Part shown: positions 9,219 to 18,179 of the stretch, one piece after another
Layout: each line of letters opens with the position of its first letter
Numbering within the stretch: the stretch's first letter is position 1
Assembly (NCBI RefSeq): GCF_015163715.1
Contig: NZ_JADDUM010000099.1
Span: 1 to 43,056, forward strand
Direction: 5' to 3'
DNA from: Pseudomonas cyclaminis
Lineage (GTDB): Bacteria > Pseudomonadota > Gammaproteobacteria > Pseudomonadales > Pseudomonadaceae
DNA length: 43,056 nt
The notes under the pieces: model-generated
The model's database searches: none
Told to the model about the DNA's origin: nothing
The model's input: only the letters and a program-made list of their open reading frames with translations
Program-made: the position numbers and the translations under genes

Positions 9219-10798
9219 CTAATTGCCCTGCGGATGAAATTTGCGTTCACGTTCCCTGAGTATGAATTTTTGAATCTTGCCGGTTGATGTAACAGGAAGC
9301 TCGCCAAAAATGACTCTTTTGGGTGCCTTGAACCTGGCCAACCTATCCTTGACGTGCCTGATAATTTCCTCCTCTGTAGCGCAGCGACTGTCATGCAATG
9401 CCACAAAGGCAACGGGTACTTCGCCCCAATGATCGTCCGGCGACCCAACCACCGCAACTGCGCGCACGGCGGGATGGCTCGCTATGGCCAGCTCGACCTC
9501 AATCGAAGTGATGTTCTCTCCGCCGGAGATGATCACATCCTTACTCCGGTCACGTAGTTCTATATAGCCATCTGGGTGAATAACGCCAAGATCTCCTGTG
9601 TGGAACCAACCACCGGGCGCTGCCTCAAGGGTGGTTCCTTCGTCTTTGAAATAACCCAGCATCACATTGTTTCCACGCAGTACGATCTCGCCGATGGACT
9701 CGCCGTCTGCCGGGACGCTTTGCCGGTCGGTACCCACCACCCGTGCCGTTAACCCCACCACGTTGGATACACCTTGGCGCGCTCGGAGTCTTGCGCGATG
9801 CTCTGTGGGGAGATTGTCCCATTCCGGATGCCAATCACACAGCAGTGCGGGCCCGTAAGTTTCCGTCAGACCATAAGCGTGAATTATCGATATGTTTCGG
9901 GATTCCGCGGCAGCCAAGATGGTCGGACTTGGAGGCGCACCACCCGTGATGAAGGTGAGAGTCTGCGAAGAGGCTTTGCGGCGTTCAATGCTGGGTGAAT
10001 ATACCAACATGGACAGAACCGCGGCGCGCCACATAACGCGGTTACTGACTCGTCCTCAATCAGGCTCCATGCCTGGGCAGCGTCGAATTTTGAAAGGCAT
10101 ATTTGCGAGGTTGCTGCTGCGACGCAAGCCCATGGGAATGTCCAGCCATTACAATGAAACATCGGAAGGGTCCACAAGTAGGCCGATCTTGATGTCAGTC
10201 CTGCGTGCGTAACCATGGCCAAAGCCTGAAGGTAGGCGCCGCGATGGTGATACATCACGCCTTTAGGTCGACCCGTAGTGCCGGAGGTGTAGTTGATTGA
10301 AATAATCGTCCGCTCGTCCGAAGGGTAGACGGCTGAAGGCACTGCTGCGTCAAGCATCGCTTCGTATTGGCACTTTTCTTCACTGGCGCGTACAAGTTTC
10401 GGAAGCCGGGTCATCTCCTGTCCGAGGCGACTGATCAATTCGTCAAACGACTGATCGTAAATTAATACCGCTGCCTCGCAATGGGTGAGTATGTAGGCCA
10501 CTTCCCCCACCGATAATCGGGTGTTAATCGTGACTATTGGCACGCCAGCCCACGGCACACCAAAATGCACTTCAAGCATCACATGATTATTGGGAAGGAG
10601 CACAGCGACTGGCCGTCCTTCAGCCAGCGGAGCGAGAGCTCCCGCCAGACGCTGACAGCGGTTGTGTAGCTCAGTGTAGGTCCAGCGTCGCTTCCCGTCG
10701 ACTACTGCTATCCGCGCGCCGAAACTGGCCGCAGAGCGGTCAAGGAAAGATAGAGGGCTTAATGGCTCGAATGACATTTTTTCAGAAGACTGCGTCAT
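9219..10798 (-). pseudogene. Acyl-CoA ligase (AMP-forming) with a frameshift
   Basis: Class I adenylate-forming ligase, which would convert an organic acid to its CoA thioester via an acyl-AMP. The N-terminal part (10798 to about 10020) carries YTSGTTGRPKG. The C-terminal part in another frame (about 10034 to 9219) carries HAYGLTET, GWFHTGDLG, the GGENI region and the TGKIQK lysine motif. The frames meet in CGAP/VLSMLV near 10015-10025, where one base appears to be missing in a GC-rich run (GGCGCGCCGCGG). Everything else is intact, at about 525 residues in total. Either the gene is recently dead or the base is a sequence error. The start ATG at 10798 is clear. Confidence 0.85.
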
Positions 10799-10923
10799 GG
10801 CGATTTCCCGCGGCGTTTGCCAGATATGGGTTGGGCTGATTTTGCTTATGTCGACTAGTCGCCCCGCAATCGGCGATCCGGCGGTGCGTTACGGTCAATG
10901 CAGGGGCTCTGGGGTTTTTCTTT

Positions 10924-10968
10924 TTGCTGCGGTCTACTGTCGATGGTTCGACAGTACGACCGCAGCAA
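10924..10968. repeat. Long near-perfect hairpin between ligase and monooxygenase genes
   Basis: TTGCTGCGGTC plus TACTGTCGA on the left pairs with TCGACAGTA plus GACCGCAGCAA on the right, leaving a TGGT loop and a single-base bulge. This is a 20-bp stem. It lies 18 bp past the stop of the monooxygenase-esterase gene. T-rich sequence is on the upstream side for minus-strand transcription reading, so it is not a standard intrinsic terminator. It may be an mRNA end or processing structure. Confidence 0.75.
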
Positions 10969-10985
10969 GGGGATTGATTTCCCGT

Positions 10986-13577
10986 TTAAATGGCTGTGCA
11001 CTCGACCGGTTTTGCAGGAGCTTGACGGGTCAACACTTGATTTAAGAATGAACGAATCGCGTCTGTGTATTCACTGCTGCGCGGTAACACACCGAGCATG
11101 TTGAAGCTGCCGTGGATGAGCCCTGTCAATCTGTGTGCCTTCACCGAAACCCCTGCTTGTACAAGTGCACGGCCATAATCCTCTGCTTCGTCGCGTAGAG
11201 GATCGCATTCCGCGGTTAGCAATAGAGCGGGTGGTAATCCTTTTAATGTTGTCGCTCGATTCGGAGAGGCGAGCCATGAGCCTGCGTTGGCCATCTCCCC
11301 AAGGTAATTGGCCCAAAAATAGTTTGCCGCTGCAGTACTCATCATGGGGGCATCGGCGAAATCCAGGCGCGACGCCGTGTTTGCTTCGGCATCGATTGCT
11401 GGTGTGATCAATATCTGCGCCAGGACACTAGGGCCCCCTTCGTCTCGTGCGCGCAAGGTCGCAACCGCCGCAAGGTTGGCACCCGCGCTTTCGCCAGCCA
11501 ATATTAATCGGTCCGGGTCGCCGCCATACTGGTGGGCAACTTCGGATGCCCAGATAAGCGCCGCGTAGCTATCATTGGTCGCCGCGGGAAATGGATGTTC
11601 TGGCGCGAGGCTATAGGCAGGTGCGATCACAACCATGTTGAAATCTTCAGCAAGCGCACGGCAAATCTTGTCGGCTGACTCCAGACTGCCGGCCACAAAA
11701 CCTCCGCCGTGATAATAGACAAGCACAGGCAGCGACTCTTCTGAGGTCGCGTTATAAATCCTTACCGGAAGGTTTCTTCCTTCGGCTGCCGGATAGCTTG
11801 CCTCTGCAACCTTCACGTCGCGCATCGACCCTTGCAGCATCGCAAGCCCTTTGACCGCAGCTCGCACTTCATCGATGGAGCAGGTTTCAAAAGGCTTGGC
11901 TCCTGCAAGGATAGATTCACCGACAATCAACGCCATCATCGGATCCAGCTTCATTATTGGCGGAAGAATGGCCCTGTGACCGCCGACTTGAAACCCTCCA
12001 AACTCTCCGAACTGGGCAGAACCTGTGAATGCTCTATATAGCGGTGCTGGTGCGACGAAGATGGAGGTTGCGCGGGGTTTGCCTTTCACGTTAGCGCCCA
12101 TGTACCACGAATTGGCTTTAGGAAACAGCGTCATCTGCATTATGCCGTCGACCATAGCGTGCCAATGATCCTGTGCCTCAGTCGTCGCTTCGATGAAGTC
12201 AGCTCCGGCATTATTGGTATACCTAATAGCATCAGCCGCGAACTCGACATGATCCTCAATGGCAAGTGGGTTGTTATACAGCGCCACTGCGCTCGTAGGC
12301 CCGGTTATGGTGAACAGGTTAGGGAAGCCGTGCATCGCGATTCCAAGATAGCTGCGTGGCCCGTCCGCCCACTTTTGTGAAAGCGAAATACCATTTCGCC
12401 CGATAATCCCAAGTTTCAGAAGCGGTCCTGTCAGTGCGTCGAATCCCGTTGCAAGAATGATTACATCGAGCTCGAACACTCCTTCAGCTGTCTCGATTCC
12501 GGACCCAATGATCCGCGTGATCGGATTTTTTTTCACATCCACCAGTTTGACGTTGTCGCGGTTAAATGCTTCGTAGTACTCGATTTCCAACGGTGGACGC
12601 TTCGTTCCGTAAGGGTGATCCGTTGGCTTGAGCATTTCTGCAACTTCAGGGTTTTTTACTCGCTCTCCAATGCGCTTGCGCACCCATTCCGAAAGCAGGT
12701 GATTAGCGCTTTCGTCGACGAGAACGTCAGCATAGGCACTGGAAATCAGGCGCAGACCACCTTCGTTATACATTCTCTCGTAGCGCGCTAGACGTTCTTG
12801 CTCGCTATCGGCATGGCTGGAGGGACGCGGAAGTTCGTAAGGCGTGCCAAACGGATGCTGCCGGGAGCCGGCACGAACCAATGAGTGGTTTTCAGCATTC
12901 CAGCGCCGCTGTTCTTGATCGACAGGCTGGTTGTTCAGCGGCACGGCGAAGCCTGGAGTGCGCTGGAATACCGTCAGTTGCCCAACTTGCGAGGCGATTG
13001 TTTGAATGACCTGTACACCGCTGGACCCAACGCCGATAACGCCAACGCGCTTACCCGCAAAATCCAGTTCGTGATGAGGCCAATTGCTGGTCATGTAGAG
13101 CTCCCCCTTGAAATCCTCTACACCGGGGAACTCCGGGGATTTGGGGAGGGACAGATTGCCTGTCGCAGCAATGATGAACCGCGAAGTGCAAGTCTCGCCG
13201 CCACTTGTTGTCACGGTCCAACGACTTTTTTCGTCGTCCCAAACGGTTGACGTTACGCGAGTACTAAAGGAGTACTCCTTTAGCACGTCGAGTTTCCGCG
13301 CGGCGTAGTCCAGATATGCAAGAATCTCGGGTTGAGCCGCAAAACGCTCGGTCCACTCCCATCCACGCTGAATGTCATCGGAAAATGAGTAGGAATAGTG
13401 CACGGACTCGATATCACACCGAGCGCCAGGGTAGCGATTCCACCACCAAGCGCCGCCTGGCCCTCCTGCGGCATCGAAGGCCTTCACGCTCAAACCAAGG
13501 TCGTCGCGCATCTTGTGCACTGCATAGATACCGGCAAAACCGGCACCAATAACAACTACATCAAATTCCGTAGGCAT
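10986..13577 (-). CDS. Baeyer-Villiger monooxygenase fused to alpha/beta-hydrolase
   Basis: Bifunctional 863-residue protein. Residues 1 to about 525 form a type I FAD/NADPH Baeyer-Villiger monooxygenase of the cyclohexanone/phenylacetone type. They contain GAGFAG at 11-16, GGAWWWNRYPGARCD at 41-55, the second nucleotide motif GVGSSG at 182-187, the likely active-site Arg in KRPP (R327) and ATGFD at 376-380. Residues about 550-855 form an HSL/acetyl-esterase-type hydrolase with HGGG oxyanion motif at 623-626, GESAG with Ser697, Asp792 and His822. The first half would insert oxygen beside a ketone and the second hydrolyse the resulting ester. The family fingerprint His is Met162 here. The ATG at 13577 follows AAGGGG by seven bases; a longer in-frame start at 13676 is less likely. 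Confidence 0.92.
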   Translation of the reverse strand: MPTEFDVVVIGAGFAGIYAVHKMRDDLGLSVKAFDAAGGPGGAWWWNRYPGARCDIESVHYSYSFSDDIQRGWEWTERFAAQPEILAYLDYAARKLDVLKEYSFSTRVTSTVWDDEKSRWTVTTSGGETCTSRFIIAATGNLSLPKSPEFPGVEDFKGELYMTSNWPHHELDFAGKRVGVIGVGSSGVQVIQTIASQVGQLTVFQRTPGFAVPLNNQPVDQEQRRWNAENHSLVRAGSRQHPFGTPYELPRPSSHADSEQERLARYERMYNEGGLRLISSAYADVLVDESANHLLSEWVRKRIGERVKNPEVAEMLKPTDHPYGTKRPPLEIEYYEAFNRDNVKLVDVKKNPITRIIGSGIETAEGVFELDVIILATGFDALTGPLLKLGIIGRNGISLSQKWADGPRSYLGIAMHGFPNLFTITGPTSAVALYNNPLAIEDHVEFAADAIRYTNNAGADFIEATTEAQDHWHAMVDGIMQMTLFPKANSWYMGANVKGKPRATSIFVAPAPLYRAFTGSAQFGEFGGFQVGGHRAILPPIMKLDPMMALIVGESILAGAKPFETCSIDEVRAAVKGLAMLQGSMRDVKVAEASYPAAEGRNLPVRIYNATSEESLPVLVYYHGGGFVAGSLESADKICRALAEDFNMVVIAPAYSLAPEHPFPAATNDSYAALIWASEVAHQYGGDPDRLILAGESAGANLAAVATLRARDEGGPSVLAQILITPAIDAEANTASRLDFADAPMMSTAAANYFWANYLGEMANAGSWLASPNRATTLKGLPPALLLTAECDPLRDEAEDYGRALVQAGVSVKAHRLTGLIHGSFNMLGVLPRSSEYTDAIRSFLNQVLTRQAPAKPVECTAI

Positions 13578-14156
13578 CTGGTTACCCCTTATTTTTGTAG
13601 GTGAGCGGATGTTCAAGTCATGGCGCTTGGCCCCTTTCCGCGAACTGATCCTGAATCCATACTGATTCAGTGTCAATAATGATTTTCGATCATTTTATGT
13701 CTTGCAACGATTCTCAATGCAGCTCGCGCCGGTGAACCGAGTGCCAGGGCGCAGCAGGAGCGGGTTTGCAAGCAGTAGCGCATCGACATCATCAATCGTT
13801 TTTATCGAAAATAATCATTGTAAATTTAGTTTTATAGGACTTAATGTGCTTTCGTATTACGTTGGACTGGTGACCTACAATTCGTACTGCCAATTTGTAT
13901 AAAAAACGTAGATCCACATACTATTTATGATGCAGTAATTGATCGCACCAAAGCCTAATGGTCATCTCGCACACTAAATCACTGACCCTACGGTAGCTCG
14001 CCGCATTGATATCGACTTAAATTAAATCGAGGCTTTATTTCTGAATCCAACACCAATACCGAAAAAAGTTTAGTTTTTACCGCCCCTGCTGATAAAGTCA
14101 TCCACTCTCGTCATGACTAATACAATAATTGATATTAAACAAGAAGAGACACAATA
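13578..14156. promoter_or_regulatory. Divergent regulatory region, monooxygenase-esterase / amidohydrolase
   Basis: AT-rich spacer of 580 bp between divergent genes. It holds two inverted repeats near the monooxygenase start: CTGAAT-N8-ATTCAG at 13651-13670 and AATGAT-TTTCG-ATCATT at 13678-13694. A related TTTTATCGAAAATAATCATT lies at about 13800-13820. These are candidate operator sites. AAGAAGAG precedes the amidohydrolase ATG. I find no coding sequence. Confidence 0.45.
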
Positions 14157-15278
14157 ATGCCCCTATCGACTGGCAACAATAATGACATTAATCGCCGTGA
14201 CTTTATCGCCAGCTTGACTACACTGGCCGCAACCGCAGCTATTATGTCTACTAGTGGAACAGCTATATCAGCAGAAAGGGCAGGGGGTTCCATGATTGAG
14301 CCAAAAAACCTTAGTGGCCGCATTGATGTACATGCGCACTACATCCCAGATAATTATCGCCAGGCTCTGGAAGCAGCAGGCCATAGCAAGCCTTCTGGTA
14401 TGCCCGGAATTCCTGCGTGGAGCGTTGAACAGCACCTGAGCATGATGGACAACCTCGGCATTCAGACCTCAATGCTTTCTATTTCTGCCCCGGGCCTTCA
14501 TTTTGGAGATGATCAGGCCGCTCGGAAATTGGCGAGATACTGTAATGAAGAGGGTGCCAAGGCAGTACACGCTCACCCTGATCGCTTTGGACTTTTTGCG
14601 GTATTACCTTTGCCTGATGTAGAAGGCTCAATAATTGAGTTGGACTATGCATTGGATGTGTTACACGCCGATGGGGTTGTACTGGAGACCAACTTTCATG
14701 GGCTCTACCTGGGGGATGAAAGGCTGGAGCGTCTGTTCTCACTGCTCAATCAGCGTAAAACAACTTTATTTATTCATCCAACCGACCCACATTGTCCATG
14801 TTGTCAGGACAACAAAGCCCTAAAGCCGCTTAACTACCCCTCCCCCATGATGGAGTATATGTTTGAAACCACCCGAGCGGTGTTCAACTTAATACTATCC
14901 GGGACGCTGGATAGATACCCTGATATAAAGGTGATCGTGCCACACGCCGGAGCGGCCGTGCCAATTCTCGCAGAACGAGTTGCCGCATTCGGGGCATTTG
15001 TTCTTGAACACAAGCCTGAAAAACCATTACATGAAAGCCTTCGCCGACTCTATTATGATCTTGCAGGTTTTCCAGAATCCGTGGCATTAGATGCATTGCT
15101 GAAAATAGCAGATCCTACGCACCTACTTTATGGAAGTGACTGGCCTTTCACTCCAGAGCCATTAGCTAAAAATCTAGTTACCAAGCTAGATGAAACTCCA
15201 TTGATCAGTACAAGCTTGCATAATGCGATCATGCGGAACAATGCCTTGGCTATGTTCCCGCGGTTGGCGAAAGCTTAA
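14157..15278 (+). CDS. Tat-signal amidohydrolase (ACMSD/amidohydrolase_2 family)
   Basis: A 373-residue protein with a metal-dependent TIM-barrel of the amidohydrolase_2 group, which includes decarboxylases (ACMSD, gamma-resorcylate, 6-methylsalicylate) and lactonases or hydratases. The metal motif HAH is at 59-61, with FIHPTDPH, VPHAGAAVP and YGSDWPF following in the usual order. The N-terminus is odd: RRDFIASLTTLAATAAIM at 13-30 is a twin-arginine export signal, whereas most decarboxylases of this family are cytoplasmic. It faces the monooxygenase-esterase across a shared regulatory region. A role on a hydroxylated benzoate or pyrone outside the cytoplasm is an inference; the exact reaction is unknown. 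Confidence 0.8.
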   Translation: MPLSTGNNNDINRRDFIASLTTLAATAAIMSTSGTAISAERAGGSMIEPKNLSGRIDVHAHYIPDNYRQALEAAGHSKPSGMPGIPAWSVEQHLSMMDNLGIQTSMLSISAPGLHFGDDQAARKLARYCNEEGAKAVHAHPDRFGLFAVLPLPDVEGSIIELDYALDVLHADGVVLETNFHGLYLGDERLERLFSLLNQRKTTLFIHPTDPHCPCCQDNKALKPLNYPSPMMEYMFETTRAVFNLILSGTLDRYPDIKVIVPHAGAAVPILAERVAAFGAFVLEHKPEKPLHESLRRLYYDLAGFPESVALDALLKIADPTHLLYGSDWPFTPEPLAKNLVTKLDETPLISTSLHNAIMRNNALAMFPRLAKA

Positions 15279-15393
15279 GAAGGTATTTGGAGAGAAGCTT
15301 ATTCTCTCCGGAAGACCCAGGCTCTGCGGTGGGCGCGACCGTCAGGGCATGCATAACGGAAAGTTAATCTTTGTTTTTTTCCGAAGGAGAAAA

Positions 15394-16299
15394 TTAAGGC
15401 TTTGATAATACGCGCACCACCCCTGCTTCGGCTGCTCGTCGTACAACAGCCGCAAACTGTTTAATGGCAACGTCCTTCGCGCCTCCCCGTTTCCAAAGAA
15501 GGCCTGGTGTACGAAAGGGTGTGGGGTTTTCGAGCGCGACAATACTAACCCCCTCCACAGTCTCTGTTGCCATTTCCCCCACTATTCCTGCCAGATTTGT
15601 TCGTTTGATCAGCTCAATCATTGGCGCAATGGTATTCATTTCTGCGACAACTATTGGTTCCGCACCGCAGGCCCTAAAACATTCATCCAGCTGTTGCCGA
15701 GTACTGAAAATTTTTGGTAGCAGGGCCATACGCACGTTGTGCAGCTCCACCATACGAACCCGTTTGCGCTTGGCTAGCGGGTGATCGTCGCGCACAACGA
15801 GTACCATTTCCTCGTTGTACAGCGGTTCAAACCAAAGATCATGTGTTCCTTGCGGCCTGTACGCGATACCCAGATCCAGGTCTTCCGACTCCAACCGCTC
15901 AACAATTTTTGCTTGGGAGAGCTCCTCCGCAACGACCCTTATAGCTGGGTTCGGCGCCAGGAAACTAGCAATGCATTGAGGAACCAAGCGCGTATTGAAG
16001 CTGTAGGTCGCCCCAATCCGTATGTTACCCATCATCGATCCAGCGGGGGTACTGAGAGAGTTGACCGCAACGTCAATCTGGCGGAGCGCCGGAGATATCT
16101 GACTCAGAAGGTTGTCTCCGGCTTCAGTGATAATCACACGTTTACCGACTCGATCAAACAGCCGGACGCCCAACTCACCTTCTAACTGCTTGATTTGATG
16201 AGAAAGAGTCGATTGGCTGACGTGGGTCCGATCCGCCGCGCGGGTAAAGCTCAAGGTTTCGGCCAAGGCGGAAAAATATCGTAAATGTCGGAGTTCCAT
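15394..16299 (-). CDS. LysR-family transcriptional regulator
   Basis: A 301-residue LTTR with the N-terminal winged helix-turn-helix (MELRHLRYFSALAE, then SFTRAADRTHVSQSTLSHQI) and a periplasmic-binding-protein-like effector domain. The ATG at 16299 is preferred because GAGGG lies six bases upstream; the longer frame would start at a TTG without a site. It is divergent from the ring-cleavage dioxygenase, the classic CatR/CatM-like layout in which the regulator activates a dioxygenase operon in response to a pathway intermediate. Confidence 0.9.
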   Translation of the reverse strand: MELRHLRYFSALAETLSFTRAADRTHVSQSTLSHQIKQLEGELGVRLFDRVGKRVIITEAGDNLLSQISPALRQIDVAVNSLSTPAGSMMGNIRIGATYSFNTRLVPQCIASFLAPNPAIRVVAEELSQAKIVERLESEDLDLGIAYRPQGTHDLWFEPLYNEEMVLVVRDDHPLAKRKRVRMVELHNVRMALLPKIFSTRQQLDECFRACGAEPIVVAEMNTIAPMIELIKRTNLAGIVGEMATETVEGVSIVALENPTPFRTPGLLWKRGGAKDVAIKQFAAVVRRAAEAGVVRVLSKP

Positions 16300-16333
16300 T
16301 GGCGCCCTCAATCAGTGATGCCATCGATAGATT

Positions 16334-16349
16334 TGATATAAATTAATCA
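16334..16349. promoter_or_regulatory. Candidate LysR binding site
   Basis: TGAT-N8-ATCA inverted repeat in the 130-bp divergent promoter between the LysR gene and the dioxygenase. It is AT-rich as LTTR boxes usually are, though the spacing differs slightly from the T-N11-A consensus. Confidence 0.4.
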
Positions 16350-16431
16350 CTTTTCTACTTAATTGATAGCCACTAACCTCTAAGTCACGCAAAAATAGAA
16401 CGTGCCAAACCAATAACAAAAGGGAATACCC

Positions 16432-17292
16432 ATGGCCGAATTCGATACCGCAATGCACCTTCAAGAAGTTCTCGATAGCTTCAATAATTGTAAGGATGCC
16501 CGTTTCAAAGAAATCATGACAAGTATTGTCCGGCACCTGCATACATTCGTTGCAGAGGTGAAGCTGTCTCCAGAAGAGTGGATTAGTGCAATAAAATTCC
16601 TGACCGCAACCGGAGCTATCTGTACAGATAAGCGACAAGAATTCATTCTGCTTTCTGACCTTTTGGGTATGTCGACCCTAACCATTGGAATCAATCAACA
16701 CCGAGGGGACGATTGCCTGGAAGAAACCGTAGAAGGCCCATACTACTGGGAAGGAGCACCCGAACTACCGCTGGGTGCGGATATCTCGAACGGCGTAACC
16801 GGCGAGAAAGCCTATTACTACGGGAAGGTACTCGACGCCGATGGTCGTCCGGTGGCGAATGCGCTTTTGGATGTTTGGTCGGGTGACGGAGATGGCAATT
16901 ACGATATGCAATTGCCTGGACAAACTGAAATGTTCGCTCGCGGTAAATTCCTAACTGATGCTTTTGGTCGTTATTCTTTTTGGTCGATCAAACCTAGCTA
17001 CTACCCTATTCCTCAGGATGGACCAGCTGGACTGATGCAGAGCAGACTTGGTCGTCATCCAAATCGCCCGGGGCACATCCACTTCAAACTTAGTGCCGAG
17101 GGTTTTCGCTCTGTTAACACTCAGCTTTTTATCGCCAATGGACCCTTTCTGAATTCTGATTGTGTATACGGCGTTAAACCCAGTTTGATCATCGATTATG
17201 TGAAACATCCAGCGGGTATAGCGCCTGACGGAAAGCACTTGAGCACACCGTACTACAGCGTGCCTTTTGATTTTCGTTTGACCGCTGCCTAA
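16432..17292 (+). CDS. Intradiol ring-cleavage dioxygenase (catechol/hydroxyquinol 1,2-type)
   Basis: Non-haem Fe(III) enzyme that cleaves a catechol-type ring between the two hydroxyls. Its 286 residues match the catechol/hydroxyquinol 1,2-dioxygenase size. An N-terminal helical dimerisation domain (1 to about 95) is followed by the catalytic beta-sandwich. The iron ligands are visible: Tyr157 (GNYD), Tyr191 (SYYPIP), His215 and His217 (RPGHIHF). The stretch EGPYYWEGAPELPLGADI is typical of the catechol/hydroxyquinol subgroup. It is first in a five-gene plus-strand run with short gaps. With an MhpA-type hydroxylase in the same run, hydroxyquinol or a substituted catechol is the likely substrate; which one is not decidable by eye. 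Confidence 0.92.
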   Translation: MAEFDTAMHLQEVLDSFNNCKDARFKEIMTSIVRHLHTFVAEVKLSPEEWISAIKFLTATGAICTDKRQEFILLSDLLGMSTLTIGINQHRGDDCLEETVEGPYYWEGAPELPLGADISNGVTGEKAYYYGKVLDADGRPVANALLDVWSGDGDGNYDMQLPGQTEMFARGKFLTDAFGRYSFWSIKPSYYPIPQDGPAGLMQSRLGRHPNRPGHIHFKLSAEGFRSVNTQLFIANGPFLNSDCVYGVKPSLIIDYVKHPAGIAPDGKHLSTPYYSVPFDFRLTAA

Positions 17293-17319
17293 GCCAAAAA
17301 AACACTCAGGAATGTACGC

Positions 17320-18126
17320 ATGAAAATTGGTAAAGAATCAGTACCGCGCAGCGCTATTAGCACAGCAAATGAAGACACTATCGTTGTTCGCGGTCTGAAT
17401 CTTTGTGATGAAGTAATAGGTAAATTTTCGTTCAGCGAATATTTTTATACATTGCTCACTGGTGAAAAACCAAGCGCTTCCACCTTGATAGTTTTGGATG
17501 CCACGCTCGTCGCCATTACAGAGCACGGCCTCGTACCCAGCGTTCAGGCGGCGCGAATGACTTACGCTGCATCTCCTGAAGCAATGCAAGGTGCAGTAGC
17601 AGCAGGTCTTTTGGGGTGTGGTTCAGTAATCCTTGGTGCGTCAGCGGACGCGGGAGTTTTACTCGACGAGGTTAAGCAGCGTATTGACAAAGGCTCCGAA
17701 ATCACCGCTGCCGCTCATGCGACTGTATCCGAGTATCGCGAGGCCAAGCGCCCTTTGCCGGGCTATGGGCATCCGTTGCACAAAGCACGTGATCCACGGG
17801 TCGCGGCATTATTCAGCACCGCAGAAAAGGCTGGATCAGACCTAACTTTCGTGAAGATCGCAGAAGCTATCGAAAGCGTCATTCCGGAAATCTATGGCCG
17901 TGAGCTAAAACTTAATGTCTCGGCAGCCATTCCATCAGTACTACTGGGTGCAGGATTCCCACTCAAAGCTCTGCGGGGTGTGCCCATTCTGGCGCGAAGT
18001 GCTGGTTTAGTTGCCCACCTTTATGAAGAGCAAAGCTCCCCCATCGGATTTGCGCTCTCTTATCAAGCGACTCTCGCTTTTGAATACACTGGAGAGCTAC
18101 CTGCCGGGTTTATGCACTTCGACTAA
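17320..18126 (+). CDS. Citrate-synthase-fold protein, citryl-CoA-lyase-like
   Basis: A 268-residue protein of the short citrate synthase/citryl-CoA lyase group (similar to the C-terminal part of ATP-citrate lyase). Two of the three citrate synthase catalytic positions are visible: His69 in EHGLVPS and His151 in GYGHPLHKARDPR. The third, the Asp of NVD in true synthases, reads NVS (Ser201). Together with the CoA-transferase two genes downstream, it could cleave a CoA-activated ring-fission product by retro-Claisen chemistry to acetyl-CoA and an oxo-acid. This is inference. AGGA lies nine bases upstream of its start. Confidence 0.75.
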   Translation: MKIGKESVPRSAISTANEDTIVVRGLNLCDEVIGKFSFSEYFYTLLTGEKPSASTLIVLDATLVAITEHGLVPSVQAARMTYAASPEAMQGAVAAGLLGCGSVILGASADAGVLLDEVKQRIDKGSEITAAAHATVSEYREAKRPLPGYGHPLHKARDPRVAALFSTAEKAGSDLTFVKIAEAIESVIPEIYGRELKLNVSAAIPSVLLGAGFPLKALRGVPILARSAGLVAHLYEEQSSPIGFALSYQATLAFEYTGELPAGFMHFD

Positions 18127-18179
18127 GTAGTAATTGAGACGCCAGAAAAACGCCTACAAATACAAAAACGAGGCTTGCT

